A stretch of DNA of 64,000 bases from Tomocerus qinae (taxonomy: Eukaryota; Arthropoda; Collembola; Entomobryomorpha; Tomoceridae), in contig CM034547.1 in the NCBI GenBank assembly GCA_020055645.1, positions 38,605,909 to 38,669,908 on the forward strand. Reading direction: 5' to 3'. This document shows, piece by piece, positions 15,001 to 29,700 of this stretch. A model generated the notes under the pieces. It was given only the letters and a program-made list of their open reading frames with translations, did no database searches and was not told the origin of the DNA. The position numbers and the translations under genes are program-made. The stretch's first letter is position 1. Each line of letters starts with the position of its first letter.

Positions 15001-18000
15001 TACAATGTTTCCTAGGTTCAAACCAATCATTTTATACCCATTTCTTACGACTTCAGAAATAAGATACAAAAATATCAATCTAATTGAAAAATAGAGGAGC
15101 CTTTTGTATGTCTATGACATTAAAGACCACCCCTTTAACCAACAATTAATAATTATTATTTTCTTTTCTGGTATAATTGTTTCCACTATGAACATTTATA
15201 TGGAAAGTACTAATAGGTGATAGATAACAATGATTTATATACGTTAGTGGTCATTACACTATACCTATTAGTATATTGCACCCATGCCACAATAAACATT
15301 TTTGTTTCGCTTGCAATAAAATTATTATTTTGGTTTATGAATCATATGTAGTCGGTCATATTGTTAGAAATACATGAATGAGTGTTATCTTAACAAATCT
15401 ACCTACAATGTCTGATTATCTACATCACAGATGCGATAAAATATGATTTAAATACAGACTAGAATTACTAAAAGTTTGTGAGTAATAAATGTTATGAAAA
15501 AATGGAAACATGTACATTTAAAAATGCAGTAGATAAAAAGAAGCCATGCCAAATTGAAAAACAGTTATACCTACTGCCAGAGGACAATCACAATAAATTA
15601 CCTACCAAAATTGTGATGATAGTGCTGAATGAACTTCTCTTTCTCTTAACAAAGGGAAGTCCGCAATCATCTTGTTCTTAATAGTAGACTAATTTCTCTA
15701 CCGTTTCCTGAAATTTCAACCAGGATTTGTGGATGTGAAACCTTCACTTTCTTCTATACGAAGAGGTTCCTCATTGTTCTATTGTGCCCTAACTTAATAT
15801 TTAATATGGATAATTGTAATTAGTATGACTTTGCAAACAAAACTGAAATTGCATTTACAATAATTGTATGCTGTCATTGCTGTCTAATGCTGTGTACATT
15901 TAAAATATCGTTTATGGGTACATGAAATCAATTACCTTGCTTCATATTATATTGTCTGCCCAAAATACTACAAAGTGTATTTATAAATTGTACCTCTCTA
16001 AAGGTTAGTTATAACTTCAGTTATACTCCCTATATATGTTTACAATGTATAAACTAAATTGGAGTCATTACCTGATAAATCCCTGAAGGAAGTTTCAAGT
16101 GTACAGAAAAATGGGTTTATAAATAACATTACAGAAATACACAAAAGCCTGTCAAGTGTCTTATCTTAAGGTACGTGATACGTATATAGTAACAACGCAG
16201 GTGTAATTTTACTGTCACGCAACCTACCTTACAAAATACTATGATAAACTGTAACTCGGCAATTAACTGTAACCGTTGTAAATCGTAAATACATTTTAGA
16301 CACTTGAACTCATATCCAAATCATAATTTAAAACTGCAGTGTAGACAAAACACAAAATAAAAAAACAATGAATGAAAATAACAATAGTTGAGATAAACTG
16401 AACTCTCTCTGTACACGATAAGACAAAGGTAACTATAACTAGTATATAAGTTTACATCAGTTTACATACAGTACAATCAACCGCAAATATTTACCATTGG
16501 AATACCAATGTGGGCGTGGGAATAAGAGATCTGTGTCGTGTAGCTTATAGCATGTGTACTGCTAGATCAATTCAAATACGTAGTAAAGCAAACCAAAATA
16601 TTGAACATAACTTGAAGAACGCCAAGTTTTAGGTTACATTATAGAACATATTATTATTATATAGAAATTGTGCTTAAAAATGTCAGATACAAAGACAAAA
16701 ATCATAGTTTGGTCTTGGTGGAGCATTTGTCGCAGATAAAATCTGAAAAATCTATAAACAAGACTATTCACATCCAATGTCTGTGTACTCTAGTATGTCT
16801 GATCGTTTATCATACAGAATATTATATATAACTTATAGACCATCTTGGAAGCAAAAAGAAAATGTTGAGATTATACTAAAATCAATGTAAATTGTAAATA
16901 GTAAATATAGTGCAGAATAGAATGCAGTGAGTAATAAATGTTCTGCGATAGCAATTTCCATTATTATCATTTATCAAATAAGCTATTTATAATGTCTACC
17001 GTACTAATGTTACTTTATGACTATAATTAATTATTACATGCGCTAGTGTTTACAGAATTAGCAAAATTATGTGGCAAGATCTGAGCAGGTGACTGTTTTA
17101 TGTATGAATCTGCAACCACAACAATACAACATGTGAGCACATTGGTAAAACTCTGTAATAATAATATTGTTTCCTTCTGAGCCAAAATTCTACATAGTAT
17201 ACACCTGTTGGTTGTACAACTTGAATTTTTAGAGATAATAGCTATGCATGGCTATTCAAAATGACTTATGTCCAAAGAACAATTGATAAGAATAAGTGAA
17301 TGGCTACTCCAATGCAATGCACCGCACGTAATGATACCAAAGCGTAACGATGACAAAAATGAAGAAAAGTGAGACCTTTCCGAGGAAACTAGAGTGTACT
17401 TATGCATTAATCTAATACTTACAATAATCTAAGGCAATAGATTGATGTTGGTGGCGCTATGCAGGCAGCAAGCACGCAAGAGTTTGTACCATTTAAATGC
17501 AGTATTACATTATTTCGTTGGAAAAAAGGATTTGGAATGCCTTATTGCTCCTTATCTAAGCTTTTACTATATTCCGTATATTTATCTATATATACGAGTG
17601 TAGCAGATACTAATATGCAGCACATTATTTGGATTATATCGTGATTGGGCATAGATTTTTCTAAAGAAACGGTGTAGGTACTCAAAAGAGAAGTGATTGA
17701 TAACATGTTCTGAAGAGTACAGAGTACGAGTGGAGAGAGAGAGACAGAGTGTACACTATAGAATGGATGTGCTCCAGTAACAATAAATAATTAGTTCGTG
17801 GCACACTATTTCCACTTTAAATGATTCGATTGTAAACACACTTTTACTACAAATCTTTGATTAGCTATTACACTACACCTGAGAACTGAGCTTAATTGTA
17901 TTAAAGTCAAGCACAAGCACATACCTCCACACTATCTAATCCCACTCTCGCTGAAAACGAATGCAGTCTTGATTATTCTACACTTAAGCCAAACAGATTT

Positions 18001-21000
18001 CAATGGTTTCGTTCAGATCTTTACCGATACGCATTGATCTATGTTTAACTATTACCTCTATTACATTATACGTAAGTAAATACCTACGCGATCTGATTTT
18101 TGTGTACACACTGCCTACAAATTTTATTTTCTTCACACGTTAGCCGTAAAGGTAAACAAACAGAAAATGTCTACATGGCTCTGCTTGAATTAGTTAACTG
18201 AGCAAATGGATTTACTTGCACAACAAGTTTACAATTAGATCCCCATTGTAAAACTTTTCAATCAAATGTTCTCTCGGAATTAAACACGTAGAGGATATCA
18301 AGATGATATATTAAGATTATAAATGGTTAAGTATTGAGAAGAACGTGAGCTTCCTCAACCAAATTATTTGAATGCACAACAAAATAATGCAATGGAATTA
18401 TTTTCACATAGACGGTGCTACTCAACTTGCATTATTGACTAAGCAAAATGCTCTCCTTTTACTTTTCATGGAAAAGTTCCACTGACAAGGCACGTATTTA
18501 GTGGTAAACAAATTAAGGATTCTCATTCTATTCAATTCAAGAGTAAACTCAATAAAGAATTTTGACTCACTCTCTAAATCCTTAAAAAGTTCTTGAGATT
18601 TACACACAATCAATTAATGGCAACTGAAACCCATTTGACAACAAAATTAAATGATGGTACTGGTACATACTAACAATACGAACAACTCCAAACACTACTG
18701 CTGTAGGTTGTATCTTTCAAAGGATCAATGTAGGATAAAGAAATTACAGTAAGTAAAAAATAAATAAACCAAGAGAATACTTGAACATGTAACTAAAACT
18801 GCAATTTTTAGACATGCCATTATTTCTGTGAATTAGACTTTGGTATTTCTGGTCAAGATACATTACCAAATTCAATGTGCAAATTACAGCTATAAGTGAA
18901 CGAGGTGACAGAAATTTTCTAGGACAAAATAACAAAAGAATAATCATCCAGACATTTCAAAACTATAAAATTATTTCTATTTTAAAGTCTAGCAATGACT
19001 GAAAATGTTTGTTAAAAATGGCAATTGAGTTAATGGAGTTAAAGCCTTAGCCTGTAGTTACAATTTACAATGGAATTGTCATGAGCCCATATAATGGGAT
19101 CTGTCTTAGGTTATCATATACATTTTACTATTACATTTATCGAATGACAGTGAGGTTGTTTCAGTACTGTGTGGTGATCTGTTTCTAATTTACTTACATT
19201 ACCGACATCACCTACCACCAATTTACTAGTAAGACATTACATACTCGTAATTTTCTTGCCTTAGGTTCAACTTATTAAAATCTGCACTACAGTGGATCAG
19301 ATTGATTACCTGTACACAATATTATTACAGTATTTTAGGTATTTGTGGAAAATTCAGTTAGGAAAGTCTTATCACAAAATATCGAAAACAAACCACTGGA
19401 ACTCCATTAGTTAGAAATGTAATTATTGCCAAGTAGAAATGGAAAAGATAAATAACCTAAATAAATTCTGTTATGATTTAATTGAATAAAAGAATGAGTT
19501 GTTACTACAAGTACTACAGGTAGGTGATGCCAATCTGTTTTCACACTTGTACTTTATAACATAATATTATCAAGATCACAAATACTAGTTATGTGATTTC
19601 CTATTAAAGTACAACTGTAATGGTGACACTGGTGTGTGTGACGCAAATTGAAAATTGTAAGAAATAGCATAATTCCATTGATGCAGTAATGATTTTATCT
19701 AACCACAGACAGACATTGCAGGAGACCACAACAATTATGTGTATCATTCAATGTTCATGCAAAAGGTAAGCACAGTTCTTTTGTAGTTCATAATATGAAA
19801 TAGTTTATAGGACACGTTACATACACACATGCTTCTGAAGACCTTAGTTGACACAAGAAACAAGGTCTACATAAATATCTTAAAATGACTGAATCTTGTA
19901 GCTATAATGCTGGCAAATCCATTTAACACTGAATGTTATCTAATCTATTTGATCTTAGCTAACACAAAGTAACAACCAATTTTACTTTCAACAACTTTGT
20001 TACCGGCAATACAAAATATTTACTGCCACTACACTATAATCTAACGTTACTATAACTAAAGATGCTAAGTAATAAGACACAAAGACATTACTTTTACGTA
20101 ATCGTTGGTTTATAATTTAACTACAGGTAAACATACCTAATCAAGGAACATAAAACGTTAGATGTTTTTACAGTGGCTGCTGTTTGAAAAGAAATATTTG
20201 AAGATGTTTTCATTACACTGTGAATCTGTAAGATTAAATGTAAAACATTTTTGATTCACACTTGGGATTTTCTTCCACTTCGTGTCATTCATAAATAGAT
20301 ACTATGATTTTTAGCTTTTTAATGTGTTGTAGTTGATATAATGGACACCTAAGCAGGTACTATAGTGCAATTTATATTCATGGTGTAAATTTGTTGTGTC
20401 TATATAATCATCAGAGATTGATATAAAATTGACAGGTTGTGTGTTGTCATTAGCCTCTCATCTTCCTTTTTATAATGGTTATTTATAAGCTACATTAAGG
20501 TTTGTTGAAAAGAGGATACCGCTGTGTGGATGATAAGTCTGTTTTGTTGTTTTGTCCTAGAAAACCTCTCAGTTAGCTAGTTTGGCTTCTATCTTTAGTT
20601 GGTAGTGGTATAGAGGATGTGATTGTGTTTATATCAGTTAATTCATTGGAACGAGAACAATAGAAATGACAGGAGAGGAGACATCATCATTTAATTGTGT
20701 GATCATGACTAAGATGAGTTTAGAATATGAATGAATGTCACTGTGAAAACTGCAATGACTCCACTCAAGTACCATCGTCTATTGAATATATAAATATGCA
20801 AATTGGCTTATTAGCCTAATGTATCATAAAGCGATTCTATTCAAAGCTTTTCCTTTGCTATTAAATTTACGTTTATGGTAGTACACGCCTACTTAACGCA
20901 GCCAGCGGCATGTTAATATTAACCGGCCGAGATTAGAAATAGTATCATATTAAAATACTTAGATTAAAACATTAAAACTCTGACAAATGCATTTAATGTG

Positions 21001-23738
21001 ATAATAGTGATAAGAATGAAATATATTATAATCCAATAGAGTATGTGTTGAACATAGTACTTAAGTATGTAGGTATAAGCTATGCTGCAACTAAAGGATA
21101 TAAATATATGCAAAAGGGTGAAACATTAAGTTTAAAGACAACAATCAAAGCAAAGCATAACAAATGATAATGTGCTAATACTAGTTATGGTATGTGTGTT
21201 TATTGTATCATTTTACTTATTCCCAGCCCATCTGATTATACGATAGTATCTACACCTAAACCTAACATTTTATACGTACAATACAACAAATTTCTAAACA
21301 CAGTTAAGAACTGCGTTTTTGTACTTATTTAATATTCTGTTGATACTAAAGCTGTCATGTTTCAACACATGATGTAGTAAGTTCTTATACAACAAGGGAA
21401 CTAAAATAAACACAAACATGCATACTTAAGTCGCAAGGCCTTCCTTTTCAAACCGTTACTGTTTATTATGTTTATAATTGTATGTAGTTACAAATAGTAT
21501 ATGTTTAGAAGCTTGGCTAAAATGCTATCTATAGACGTGCTCTCAATGTAAATTCTTATACAATTCAATTAAGGTGCAACTTATCCGATGATAGTGTGAT
21601 GCGACGTGCTAATTTGTTAATTATCATTCAAAGGAGTGATTATAGAACTCAGTGGTGTCCCCAGCTTTGAGATAACTCACCGGACATCACGCATTTAGTC
21701 TAAAAAAACTCATTTATTGTTGTAAACTTAGTTAAAATGCTGTAGCAGTGTGTTGTGTTGAATCTTTTACGTGTTATGTACATAAATAGCCATTTGTAGG
21801 CGTTTGATGAATACTTGACAGAAAATAAACCACCTACAACAGGATAAAAACCAATAAGGAAAAAATTGACGGAAATTCATGGAGTTGAAGCATGCTCTTG
21901 CCAACACAATGCTTCTTCATAGTCTAACAATAATTATTTCAACTGTAACTTTACTTTCTCATTGAATTTAATCCCAAGCTTACGTTAAATGACGTGACGT
22001 GACATGACATTCACTTATTACAATCATAATATTTAAATAAAATCCCTAAAAGACTTAGTAGTAATGACAATCACACGCTATTTTTAGATTTGTTTTTCTT
22101 GTACTTTTTCATTCTTATACGTAATTCTAGTCTGAACAATTCGAGACGACTAACTCCTACGAGTAAACAAGTGAAGCGCTTCCTTAAACTATTTTCGTGC
22201 CACAAGAGTGAATAGAACAAAGGGATTTGAGTTAATACGATTGAGAATCATGGTAATGATTAGGGATTACAAATTAAAGAGATGAGCAAAAAAAATTTCA
22301 CGGATTTTCCGGCTAATAAGACAGTTGTTTATCAGAAGGATGAGATTCTATTTATAGGTATTATGACAAGTTGCAGACGAAACGTAGGAATTCAATAATG
22401 GAAAATGAGTTGCTCTTTGAGCAGACAATAATAAACTCTGTAAATTATTAACCTTGATTTATTTCATTGGCAAAGAAGAAGACGGAACGATTCGAGTGGA
22501 GCCACTCAATGAGATTGCCAACACTTTCCTTTTCGATACTTTGAGATTGAGAGTGAACAGCAGGGAGGGCAAAGCTTTTTTTAAACATGAATCTTAAAGG
22601 GGAAGGAGCTCATCTTCAATCCCCACTGACAATTCCTAGATGACAGTTTAGATACACATTGAAGTAGCAGATAATGGCAGACATGCCTTTGCTTGTTTGT
22701 TTGCTTGTTAACAAGAGCACAAACTCAAGCCCTGACAGCTATAATGATATCCACGGAGTGCATATTATATGAAAGTCAGTGAAGAGAGCGATATGATTGC
22801 CTCCCTCCCATGTGCTACGATACGCACTCGAAATGAGACTTAACGAGGTGCTCAACTTTAGCAAGAAGGGCGTCATAATTTCAGTCACACAAAAGTGAAC
22901 AGATCTTTTCAAAGGATTTTGTGGGAAATGTGTGATTTGGGATGATTGTCTGTGACTCTGTCTTTCCACAGCATTATCCACAGCTTGTTTACTTTTTATA
23001 GCTCCCTACGTCCATCCCCACTCTTTACGTTTTAATTTGACCATTTGTATGTAATACTACCAGGGCTACTTTCATTCTTCCTACATGAGCACATCATTAG
23101 TCTACCATAACTATAGCATGCTTACAACACATTCTTTTTTATAATATTTACAAAAACGTAAGTCATATTAAGGAACCTACACATGAAAGTGTAGCAATTT
23201 AGACACGCATTTTATGCTTAGGGACAAGATACACAATTGTTTAGCAGAACTACTTGTTGTATGGTAAGATCCTTTGTTTCGGGACATCGTCATATCTTTT
23301 TGCTATTTTATTTTCATCTTACTGCTACGGTGCATCAAAGACTAACCACAGAGTGAAAAAGCACAACAATAAACCAATGTATCATTATTATGATTGAGTC
23401 ACAACACAATTAATATTTAATGCATAATATTTACCTAATTTTTACATTTGTATGTAGACTACATAAAAAGTTTTCACCAACCAACAAAAACATCCTATAA
23501 AAACGTGTAACTGATTTCCTGACTAGGTTATTTCATAAAGGAAGATTTCTTCGCTTTAGATTCAGGCATGTTCATGAATTATAAATTCGATATCTAGAAC
23601 CACTTTCTGCAGCATACAATGCAAATATCGTCTCTAAATCCGGCCGTACTTTCAAATAGGCAATCTTAAAAATGAGATAAAAATGTATTTCAGGTTAGTT
23701 GTTATACAAAATAATACGACCTACCTATATCTATGCAC

Positions 23739-23755
23739 TTATTATTATTATTATT
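23739..23755 (+). repeat. TTA microsatellite
   Basis: Five uninterrupted TTA units followed by TT, in otherwise unremarkable AT-rich sequence. Confidence 0.9.
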
Positions 23756-26700
23756 TGAAAGTATTCATTGTGGAAAAGATATTTGAACCAAGTCAGTAAT
23801 TTTTCTACAATCTATTCACATAGGTTACTTATTTAGTATGGGTGCCCAAATTCAAGTCTTGCCATGTAGATTGGGCGGTCAAGTGAATTAAAAATGATTT
23901 TAAAGAAACTACGATGAGAATGAGACGCTCGAGCAGTTAAAAAGTTCTCAAAAATCACTCATCTGGCAGATGAACAACAGAGCACTACGAATAAATTCAG
24001 TAAGAAATGAAAGCCAAATCTTAGCTTTGGTTGACGTTGCTTTATTCATTAGAACATTTTCAAAAATGCAAATCTGTAACTTTACAATTATTATCTCACA
24101 CACGTGCCCTGCATAACTTAAGTTGGATTGCTTTCATTCACTCCGTAAATAATGAAATGCAAAGTTTGAATTACTTGTATACAAAAAACAAACAGAACCT
24201 AGGACAAATGTATGTGCTTGGTGCAGGGACTTGGTTCATCTCATTTCTAACAAAATGCAGAGTTTTGTGTATTTTTGAATATTAACAATAGATGCAAAAG
24301 ATTGAATGGCAAAGCAATGGACATGTGCAGATATAGACACTTATTATAATAAGATTAGTACTATAGGACTTGTAAGTAACTGCCACGACTGAGTTGAAAA
24401 GAAATAGTCAGAACTGCAAGGCAGTTTGCAACACATGAGTACTCGAGTGAGTGTATGAGTATAATTTGTGTCTGTTGTTAAATTGTACGACTTTGTGGAA
24501 AGAAGTAAGTTGCAATCTCTTCCCTTTTCAATTCTAAGTTTGCGTAAACATTAACAATTCTATAGATCAGTTCTTTGGCTTTCTTTTCCTTTTCGAGTTC
24601 AATTATTCGTGCAGTTTGCCAAATATAAAGCCAGTAGTATAGATAAGTACATAGATGCATGTGTATATGTGTACAGTGCAGCTTCTTAAACCAGAGAGCA
24701 TTTAGTATTCAGTTTAATTAACTTGCTTAACATTGAGCATTAACATTTGCTATCCATCAATTTCCCTTGCACCCAACAGCCGTCAAACTACAACTTGTTC
24801 TTTGTATTTTATGTACGTCTTCATTTCAATTCTCAATGCTCAATGATTTTTATGTGCTTAACTATGTTACAATTTTCCTTTTTACCATTAACTTACATTT
24901 TCGTCCCACACAGATCCTCTCCGTATACCTACGTAGTTCTAGCATTAAATCTAAATGGTTATTAAAGATAAGTCCCTTTACTGCACTACTATAAATCATA
25001 CAGTTTGCTTTTTTGCTTAGGTTTACTGTACTATATAGTTCAAATTCACGATAGCGAAGCGGATAGGATGCAATTACATCGTAGCTCATTGTTGGCAGAT
25101 CTTATTAGTAGTGCAGTCCTTATGGTCGATGCTTTTTGAACCAACTCGCAAAATGAATTTAAGACACGCATAACACATCACATTTTGAAAATCTCAATTA
25201 ATACTGTCTGCAGATAATACTGCACAGCGGTTGATTTTGGGTCAACTTACTTGCATTTGTTTGCATTCACAGAGTTTATACAACTAGTGGCAGCTCACCA
25301 AAACCCAACATGACAACAAATGGCAATTCGTATATTCTAAATTGAAAGTTTCATTTATGGGACCTTTTTAACTGCAGACAAATGCAACATCTACGTAAAC
25401 GTCATAAAAATTACGGGTACAATTAGTATAAAAATTTCAGTTATATTAGAAATAAATGAGTTCAGAACAGGAAGCTAAGGTATCCTTTAATAATATTACT
25501 TAATTAAAAATGTTTTAGGTCCTATTAAAATTGTTCCCTTAAATTGTTCAGTACAAAGTACGTTTCCCCAAGTTAGTGATGCTGAAAATCCCATACCTAT
25601 TAAATAGCAGTGACTATATTATGTATACATATATATAATTCTATATAGGTTAACATTACATTTTAAAATCGGAAGTTGTTATTTGTTATGCATGCAAAAA
25701 ACTTCAAGATTAGTGTTGTGCATTATAATAAAAAGCTAATAAATAAAATACTACCTGTATGCAGATAGTTGGACGGGAAATAACTTTTTATATGATTAGC
25801 AATTGATGGACATGTTATAAGTAGGTATGCACGTGTGCTTTAATAATACTTATGCAGCTTAAATTACTAATTAGGAGACGAAACCAACGATTATTAGCTT
25901 AAATAACCTTAACTTGTTTTTCCTAGTAGTAAAGTCACTTTTGATTTCTTTTCCAAGAACATGGAAAAATGTTTTAAGTTAATTCAATGGGAGAGAGATT
26001 AGCCAGTGATTTTGCTATCTGCTCTTGTTTGGTATAATAACACAGATAGCTGTAATAAATGCTAAGGTTAGCTAGCATTGCGTTCTATTTTTAATATTAC
26101 TTTACCTTGCTTCTTGTGCTTATGCTCTATGATTATGTACTCTTACTATTATTATGAGTACATGTATGTACCTAAAATATTTACCTGCCTAGGCTGTGTA
26201 CTTACATCTTAATCTAACGTAACGGGTGTGTTGATAAGTTTATTGCATGACTACCTTCGATAACTCGCGAAAACCGAGTAACTTCTACTCCTACTAACAT
26301 GTTAACGTGTTCAGGTACCTACAACTGGTTATACTACTCAGATTAACTATCAATACCACAAAATGTTTCCTTAAAACTTACTTACTTACTTAGTTCTCCA
26401 TAATTAGCTTATGATACTTGCTAACAAACAGAAATAAACAATGAAAAATAATAGCTCTATTTTCAGGCATTTATAATTCCACTAGTTTTAAGGTATTTTA
26501 CTATCTCTTCGTACTTTTGCTTGATGAATTCTACACAGATATAAACAGATACCAAAATTACTCCCTTCGGTTACAATTTTGTGTTTCGTTTAATTTTTTA
26601 AATTAGTATTTTATGCAAGACAAGCTTTACAGATCTTTTCATTGTTTGCTGACAAAGTAGCGTTTCAGTATCAACGCAATCAGTTTTCAGTAAATCGTGC

Positions 26701-29700
26701 ACTGCGGTCCAATCAAAACTTAAGATTTCGCTAAATTACTATGCAAATTATGTATTTTGATTGTAGAGAGCAACAGCGCTGATTAGGATCACACAAATCA
26801 ACAAAAAGACATCTAGTAAACCGACTGCTGAATTCACTTTCATCTTTAGGAATTTGTAACAACTCTCAACATTAACGTTTTAAAGCAAATGGCTTAATCA
26901 GCAACGCTGCAACTGCAACGCTTAATACGAAATGAAAACTAACAACTAAAGTCGAATCTCACTTTAAAGTTTTACCTAAGCACATATGGATATCTAAATT
27001 ACTATTTACTGAATGTTTTTTGCAAAATATAATTGAACCACTTACCCAAACTCATTTTGCATGTAGATCCACATTTCCTGGATGTTTCTCCATAACACTT
27101 CACTTAATAACTTTGGTAATTTGAGAGTTACCAGCGATTTCAAATGTGTATTTCTTATTCTAATGCCAATGCTAACACAAAACAGAAAGTGTTAAAGTAA
27201 AGAAAAAATAGTCGATTACTAACTATAGGCAGAACTATTAGCACTGAAACTATTATTTGCATCTGAAATCTGATGAACTACCCAATGGAATTCAATTGAA
27301 GTCAATGGTTAATAATCCAATCAATCAAAATTCACAATCATTGGCAATTACTATTGTGTTACGTAGCAAAAAGCATGGGTACTATTTTTTGTCGTGACAC
27401 GAAGATCATGATTTAGTGGTTTCCATTTTCAGCCACAAAGGCCAGTAAATCGAATGCACCATTGAATAGTGGAGACAAAACTCCAAGAAAATGAAAAGTT
27501 GCATAATCTTTCGGATAAAAAACGAAAGTATTTGAGTTTTTGCTAGAGTTTCCCAACACTTAAACTAGTTTTAACAGAGACTTTAGAGAGATGTGAGTTG
27601 TTGAAGAGTTGTTTGAAAATGTGGAACTACAATGTATTATTTTAATCGCATTTTATTAAATGTGATGTGTTGTCCTTGAGATTTCAGTAAAGACTGGAAG
27701 TTCTTGTTCGTAGGGAATTTTTTGATTAAGTTTTATTTCTTGTGTTTATGTAGTTTATAAACTTTAACGTGGCTATCAGTAGGCAGTAGTAGCTCTACTC
27801 TCTAATATGTATTTTGTATATGGCATGTATTGTGGGATTTATCTGCGGAGCGATCCTATTCTCGTTTGATGTAAAATACAATTGAATTTGTTGGTTTGTC
27901 CGTCCTCAGTGAAACTCTGCACAAGTCACATTCACATACTTAATTGCATATTATGGCGTGCAGTTGTGTTCTGTTACTTAATGTTACACATGTAATGCAA
28001 AATACCTGAGTTGTACTGTATACAAGTATTACTAGTCTTCATGCTCTGTATGTAAGAGTAAACTTCACTTTTGTGTATTCTAAATAGGTCTACCTGAGAG
28101 ACAGGTGGAATGACAATGTAATGTCAAATGGTTTGTATATTTACTACAAATAAGGTTATGTTGATGTTAGCTGATGAGAATTGTTATATAAAGTGTAAGA
28201 AGGGACTGTCTCTCCGCCTTGCTACTGAATTTAAATCACTATTAAACTTAAACTTCACAACTAAACTCTCACTGGCCATGTCATAGGAGATTCCTAGTGT
28301 GAGTACTGATAAAACAAGTGATAACTATTGTACTAGTATATTATGCACTTCACTTGCATTGCACGGGTCGAACCTCCTTAATGAAACAAGGTGCTCTATC
28401 AATGTTTTAATATGACAAAGACTAATTGTAGGTAATTGTAACCACAAAGCCTGAGTTGTTAATGCCACTAAAGTCAAGTCACCGTTGATGATGGTAAACA
28501 CGGTAAATTGCCACTATTAGCACTAAATAAGTATATGATAGCTACTTAAGCGCTCTATTCTATTCGAATGCATTGTTGTGACTGCTGAGAGTGGAGATTG
28601 AGTGAATGAAAATGAATGGCGGAGGTTGTGTGCTAATTATGAATTCTTATTCCATTGTATTCTCTCTTTAGGTAGCTAATACTTGGCTCGATGTACATTG
28701 TTATTATATGCACATACGGTTTACTAGACAAATACCTAAGCACTAAAACTACTGCTCCTGTATAAGTATGTAATTTTAATATAATACTACGTAAAACACG
28801 TAATTGCTAATGCACCTCACAGTCCGTCACAAAAGTACAGCACTTGAATGTATAAGTTGTCGAGAATTGCATTTCTATGTGGGTTACAATATCTTTCAGT
28901 TAGTCAAGTCAGAAGACTTAATCTATTGCACTGATAATGCAAATAGAAAATAATGCCAAATATCTGTTACTGTTCACTTGCAAAAAAAATTATTATGAAG
29001 TTGCTCTACAAACGATATTCATAGAACTGTAGATAAATGAAGATACAGATGTTTAGACAAAGTAAATATTACGTACTACTAAAGGAATATTTATATCTCT
29101 CCCTTTTGATAAATTCCCACATGCACTTTTTGTAAAATTGACAAAAAAATTCTTTGCGGAGTGAAGGGGCCAACTGAGATCACGATAACACAACAACACA
29201 TCACATACAATAAAATAAAATACACTCACATTAGTGTGACTGATAATGCTTAATACACTTGAGCACAAGAACTAGCCTTTAGTCAGCATTGTATTAGCAG
29301 AACTGAACCAAGCCAAAAGTTAAGACTGTTTTTTACTACAGTTCTACCTCAATTTTATGTGATTTCCCTTTTTTCGCTCAACAACTACCCCAAAAAGAGT
29401 AATCTGAGATAGACAGAGAGATAGAACTTGAACATACTCAGTAGCTACTACACATGTATCTGTACCTACCGTAAACGTACTACTACTTGTTACTACTACG
29501 TCAGTACTTAAGCATATACCATTTATGTATATAATATAGTGCCCAAGTTAATACATAAGACAGACTATGTTAACTTGTCTTAGTCTTAACTCATGTTCAA
29601 TTGGAAGTAAGAACAGCAAAGCAAATCAGCAATCCGTAACGCCCAAAGATTTTCTGAATGTGATGTGATTCTATTCTCCGTGCTGTATTCTTTTTCATTG

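Noticed and set aside
25199-25225. miR-8/200-like string taatactgtc
   Set aside because: Only the first ten bases match and flanking sequence does not form a hairpin; such matches are expected by chance.
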